Source: Pseudomonas sp. FeN3W
GTDB taxonomy: Bacteria; Pseudomonadota; Gammaproteobacteria; Pseudomonadales; Pseudomonadaceae
Assembly (NCBI GenBank): GCA_030263805.2
Contig: CP136010.1
Coordinates: forward strand, 1,937,001 to 2,001,000
DNA length: 64,000 bases
Reading direction: 5' to 3'
Both the position numbers and the translations under genes were made by a program. This document shows, piece by piece, positions 60,945 through 64,000 of the stretch. The number at the start of each line of letters is the position of its first letter. The first letter of the stretch is position 1. The notes under the pieces are model-generated. The model searched no databases and had not been told where the DNA came from. It worked only from the letters and a program-made list of their open reading frames with translations.

Positions 60945-61331
60945 TTACTCGGCTGCTTCCACCTCACCGGTGACCGGACGGTCAACCAGCTCGACGTAAG
61001 CCATAGGAGCGTTGTCGCCAGCACGGAAGCCGCACTTGAGGATACGCAGGTAACCGCCCTGACGGGTGGCATAACGCTTACCCAGATCATTGAACAGCTT
61101 GCCTACGGCAGCTTTCGAACGAGTACGGTCGAAAGCCAGGCGACGGTTGGCGACGCTGTCTTCCTTGGCCAGAGTGATCAGCGGCTCGGCAACGCGACGC
61201 AGTTCCTTGGCCTTGGGCAGGGTGGTCTTGATCAGTTCGTGCTCGAACAGCGACACCGCCATGTTCTGGAACATGGCCTTGCGGTGGGCGCTGGTGCGGC
61301 TCAGATGACGGCCACTTTTACGATGACGCAT
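60945..61331 (-). CDS. rplQ: 50S ribosomal protein L17
   Basis: A 128-residue protein with the conserved start MRHRKSGRHLSRTSAHRKAM and RLAFDRTRSKAAVGKLF. It is the last gene of the alpha operon, 45 bp after rpoA. Confidence 0.97.
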   Translation of the reverse strand: MRHRKSGRHLSRTSAHRKAMFQNMAVSLFEHELIKTTLPKAKELRRVAEPLITLAKEDSVANRRLAFDRTRSKAAVGKLFNDLGKRYATRQGGYLRILKCGFRAGDNAPMAYVELVDRPVTGEVEAAE

Positions 61332-61376
61332 GATTGAAATTCCTTACCAAACGTTCAGTTCGGTTACTGGGGGCGA

Positions 61377-62378
61377 TCAGGCAGTGGCCTTATCGTCCTT
61401 CTTGAGACTTGCCGGCGGCCAGTTATCCAGGCGCATACCGAGGGACAAACCACGCGAAGCCAGAACGTCCTTGATCTCAGTCAGGGACTTCTTGCCCAGA
61501 TTCGGCGTTTTCAACAGCTCTACTTCGGTGCGCTGGATCAGATCACCAATGTAGTAGATGTTTTCCGCCTTCAGGCAGTTGGCCGAACGTACGGTCAGCT
61601 CCAGGTCATCAACCGGACGCAACAGGATCGGATCGATCTCGTCTTCCTGCTCGACAACCACCGGCTCGCTGTCGCCCTTGAGGTCGACGAACGCAGCCAG
61701 CTGCTGCTGCAGGATGGTCGCTGCACGACGGATCGCTTCTTCGGGATCCAGAGTGCCGTTGGTTTCCAGGTCGATGACCAGTTTGTCCAGGTTGGTGCGC
61801 TGCTCGACACGAGCATTCTCGACAACATAAGCCACGCGACGAACCGGGCTGAAAGTCGCGTCGAGCTGCAGACGGCCGATGCTACGGCTTTCGTCTTCAT
61901 CGCTCTGACGCGCATCAGCAGGCTCGTAACCACGGCCGCGAGCGACCTTGAGCTTCATGTTGAGCGAGCCGTTGGCCGCCAGATTGGCGATCAAATGATC
62001 ACCATTGACGATTTCAACATCGTGATCCAGCTGGATATCGGCAGCGGTAACAGCGCCCGCGCCCTTCTTCACCAGGCTCAAGGTCACTTCATCACGGCCG
62101 TGCAGCTTGATGGCGATACCTTTGAGGTTGAGCAGGATTTCGATGACATCTTCCTGCACGCCCTCGATGGCGCTGTACTCGTGGAGCACACCGTCGATCT
62201 CAGCCTCGACCACAGCGCAGCCGGGCATGGAGGACAACAGAATACGACGCAGCGCGTTGCCCAGGGTGTGGCCAAAACCACGCTCGAGGGGCTCGAGAGT
62301 GATCTTGGCACGGGTCGGACTGACCACCTGCACATCGATATGGCGGGGGGTCAGGAACTCATTTACCGAACTCTGCAT
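61377..62378 (-). CDS. rpoA: RNA polymerase alpha subunit
   Basis: 333 residues. The alpha N-terminal dimerisation domain (FGHTLGNALRRILLSSMPGC) and the C-terminal domain with helix-hairpin-helix (LELTVRSANCLKAENIYYIGDL, LLKTPNLGKKSLTEIKDVL) are both complete. The gene sits between rpsD and rplQ. Confidence 0.98.
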   Translation of the reverse strand: MQSSVNEFLTPRHIDVQVVSPTRAKITLEPLERGFGHTLGNALRRILLSSMPGCAVVEAEIDGVLHEYSAIEGVQEDVIEILLNLKGIAIKLHGRDEVTLSLVKKGAGAVTAADIQLDHDVEIVNGDHLIANLAANGSLNMKLKVARGRGYEPADARQSDEDESRSIGRLQLDATFSPVRRVAYVVENARVEQRTNLDKLVIDLETNGTLDPEEAIRRAATILQQQLAAFVDLKGDSEPVVVEQEDEIDPILLRPVDDLELTVRSANCLKAENIYYIGDLIQRTEVELLKTPNLGKKSLTEIKDVLASRGLSLGMRLDNWPPASLKKDDKATA

Positions 62379-62400
62379 GGATACACCTATTTTCTAGCCC

Positions 62401-63021
62401 TTACTTGGAGTAGAGCTCGACAATCAGGTTTTCGTTGATGTCGGCGGACAGATCGCTGCGAGCCGGAACATTCTTGAAAACACCGGATTTCTTGTCGGCA
62501 TCTACTTCGACCCATTCAACGCGACCGCGCTGAGCGCACAGTTCGAGGGCCTGGGCGATACGCAGCTGATTACGGCACTTCTCGCGAACAGCAACGACGT
62601 CACCGGCCTTGACCTGGTACGAAGGAATGTTCACGGTCTGACCATTCACGCTGATCGACTTGTGCGAGACCAGCTGACGCGACTCGGCACGCGTGGAGCC
62701 GAAGCCCATGCGGTACACGACGTTGTCCAGACGGCACTCGAGCAGCTGCAGCAGGTTCTCACCGGTAGCGCCCTTACGGCTGGCAGCTTCCTTGTAGTAA
62801 CCGCTGAACTGGCGCTCCAGCACACCGTAAATACGGCGAACCTTCTGCTTTTCACGCAGCTGGGTACCGTAGTCAGACAGGCGACCGCGACGCTGGCCAT
62901 GAACACCCGGCGGAGTTTCGATATTGCACTTGGATTCGAGCGCGCGCGCACCACTCTTCAGAAAGAGATCGGTGCCTTCACGACGAGACAGTTTGCACTT
63001 GGGACCAATATAACGAGCCAT
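62401..63021 (-). CDS. rpsD: 30S ribosomal protein S4
   Basis: A 206-residue protein (MARYIGPKCKLSRREGTDLF) with the S4 domain CRLDNVVYRMGFGSTRAESRQ. It binds 16S rRNA and in related bacteria is the autogenous repressor of the alpha operon. Confidence 0.98.
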   Translation of the reverse strand: MARYIGPKCKLSRREGTDLFLKSGARALESKCNIETPPGVHGQRRGRLSDYGTQLREKQKVRRIYGVLERQFSGYYKEAASRKGATGENLLQLLECRLDNVVYRMGFGSTRAESRQLVSHKSISVNGQTVNIPSYQVKAGDVVAVREKCRNQLRIAQALELCAQRGRVEWVEVDADKKSGVFKNVPARSDLSADINENLIVELYSK

Positions 63022-63038
63022 TCTTCACTGTCTCCTGA

Positions 63039-63428
63039 TTACACGCGGCGCTTCTTCGGCGGACGGCACCCGTTATGCGGGATCGGCGTCACGTCGGTGA
63101 TGCTGGCGATTTTATAACCACATGCGTTCAAAGCACGCACGGCGGACTCACGACCCGGGCCTGGGCCCTTGACGTTTACGTCGAGGTTCTTCAGGCCGTA
63201 CTCCAGCGCAGCCTGACCAGCGCGCTCTGCAGCGATCTGGGCAGCGAACGGAGTGCTCTTACGCGAGCCGCGGAAACCGGAACCACCCGAAGTGGCCCAG
63301 GACAACGCATTGCCCTGACGATCGGTGATGGTCACGATGGTGTTGTTGAAAGACGCGTGGATATGGGCGATGCCATCAACCACTGTCTTTTTGACTTTTT
63401 TACGAGGACGAGCAGCAGGTTTTGCCAT
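63039..63428 (-). CDS. rpsK: 30S ribosomal protein S11
   Basis: A 129-residue protein with [32 protein letters not shown] and the C-terminal [19 protein letters not shown]. It sits between rpsM and rpsD. Confidence 0.98.
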
Positions 63429-63458
63429 GACTAAATTCCTGTCGATTCGCTAACGCGA

Positions 63459-63815
63459 TTACTTGCGGATCGGCTTGCGCGGGCCCTTACGGGTACGTGC
63501 GTTGGTCTTGGTACGCTGACCGCGAACCGGCAGACCACGACGATGACGCAGGCCGCGATAGCAACCCAGGTCCATCAAGCGCTTGATTTTCATGTTGACT
63601 TCGCGACGCAGGTCGCCCTCAACGATGAACTTGCCGACTTCGCCACGCAGCAGTTCGACCTGCTCGTCGGAAAGATCCTTGATCTTTGCTGCCGGATTCA
63701 CACCGGTAGCGGCACAGATTTCCTGTGCACGGGTGCGACCAACACCGTAGATGTAGGTCAGCGAGATAACAGTGTGCTTGTTATCCGGAATGTTGACGCC
63801 TGCAATACGGGCCAT
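63459..63815 (-). CDS. rpsM: 30S ribosomal protein S13
   Basis: A 118-residue protein with MARIAGVNIPDNKHTVISLT, TYIYGVGRTRAQEI and the RGLRHRRGLPVRGQRTKTNA end. It is the first gene of the alpha group after rpmJ. Confidence 0.98.
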   Translation of the reverse strand: MARIAGVNIPDNKHTVISLTYIYGVGRTRAQEICAATGVNPAAKIKDLSDEQVELLRGEVGKFIVEGDLRREVNMKIKRLMDLGCYRGLRHRRGLPVRGQRTKTNARTRKGPRKPIRK

Positions 63816-63900
63816 TCAGTGAAACTCCAATTGACAGCTACCTACGCCCCGGAAGCCAAGAAAAGGGCGCGAGATATTAACGCTGTAATAACAAATATTC

Positions 63901-63928
63901 AACCCGGCAGCGCACTAGCTGCCGGGTT
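63901..63928 (-). terminator. Hairpin between rpmJ and rpsM
   Basis: AACCCGGCAGC and GCTGCCGGGTT form an 11-bp stem with a 6-nt loop, followed on the minus strand by an AT-rich GAATATTTG. It may act as a partial terminator or attenuator between the spc and alpha operon parts. Confidence 0.6.
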
Positions 63929-63944
63929 ATAACGCCTTACACAA

Positions 63945-64000
63945 TCAGCCTTGGCGCTGCTTGTGACGCGGTTCTGCGCTGCAGATCACGCGCACGACAC
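63945..64000 (-). CDS. rpmJ: 50S ribosomal protein L36 (partial)
   Basis: The last 17 codons and TGA (63945-63947) are visible on the minus strand and read VVRVICSAEPRHKQRQG, the C-terminus of the short L36. The N-terminus lies beyond the window. The next gene upstream would be expected to be secY. Confidence 0.92.
   Translation of the reverse strand, partial: VVRVICSAEPRHKQRQG

Overview
The window is high-GC chromosomal DNA from a gamma-proteobacterium of the Pseudomonas group. Gene content and order (rpmJ-rpsM-rpsK-rpsD-rpoA-rplQ next to katA and uvrA/MFS/ssb; nrdR-ribD-ribE-ribBA-ribH-nusB-thiL-pgpA; a Zur-type zinc cluster; short GTAGGGTGGA-type intergenic palindromes) suggest a Stutzerimonas (Pseudomonas stutzeri) type organism. 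The genus is an inference. No rRNA, tRNA, insertion sequence, prophage or CRISPR array was seen.

1-10.4 kb: an aromatic amino acid catabolism block on the minus strand. It holds fumarylacetoacetate hydrolase (cut by the window edge), hmgA, hppD, an NSS-family amino acid symporter, a Leu/Phe-type dehydrogenase and a fused indolepyruvate ferredoxin oxidoreductase. A divergent Lrp/AsnC regulator follows. Together they can take up aromatic amino acids, deaminate them, and send the arylpyruvates either through homogentisate or through oxidative decarboxylation to aryl-acyl-CoA. 11-15 kb: short-chain fatty acid/ketone-body genes (atoE, a GntP-type permease, 3-hydroxybutyrate dehydrogenase) with a strong sigma-54 promoter and upstream palindromes. 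Leaders of seven of these catabolic genes carry an exact AANAANAA motif, which suggests shared Hfq/Crc catabolite repression.

15-23 kb: a PRPP-synthetase paralog, a pseudouridine synthase, and a periplasmic/metal-stress group (three PepSY proteins, a CusF-like copper protein, a DUF899 protein, an OmpR-type response regulator and its histidine kinase). Next come two small proteins and a WYL-domain repressor resembling the CapW/BrxR group. 23-29 kb: a repeat-rich gap, then sbcD-sbcC.

29-41 kb: vitamin and cofactor genes: a cobalamin riboswitch with btuB, a BtuF-like binding protein, ribA, a retropepsin-like protease, pgpA, thiL, nusB, ribH, ribBA, ribE with an FMN riboswitch, ribD, nrdR. 40-47 kb: a lipoprotein, a methyltransferase, thpR, a CnoX-type thioredoxin, and a probable Zur-regulated His-rich protein/ABC transporter cluster. 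46.6-51.5 kb: a TonB2-type energy-transduction operon (DUF3450, TtpC-like, ExbB, ExbD, TonB, TPR protein) with a Fur-box-like site.

51.6-64 kb: ompW with an Anr/FNR box, two nucleotide-sugar SDR genes downstream of ssb, an MFS transporter, uvrA, katA, and the alpha ribosomal operon running off the right edge at rpmJ. Most of the window is ordinary core genome. The most interesting parts are regulatory: shared leader motifs, leader ORFs, SD-sequestering hairpins, short repeats that supply stop codons, and the orphan WYL repressor beside a 33-residue membrane microprotein.
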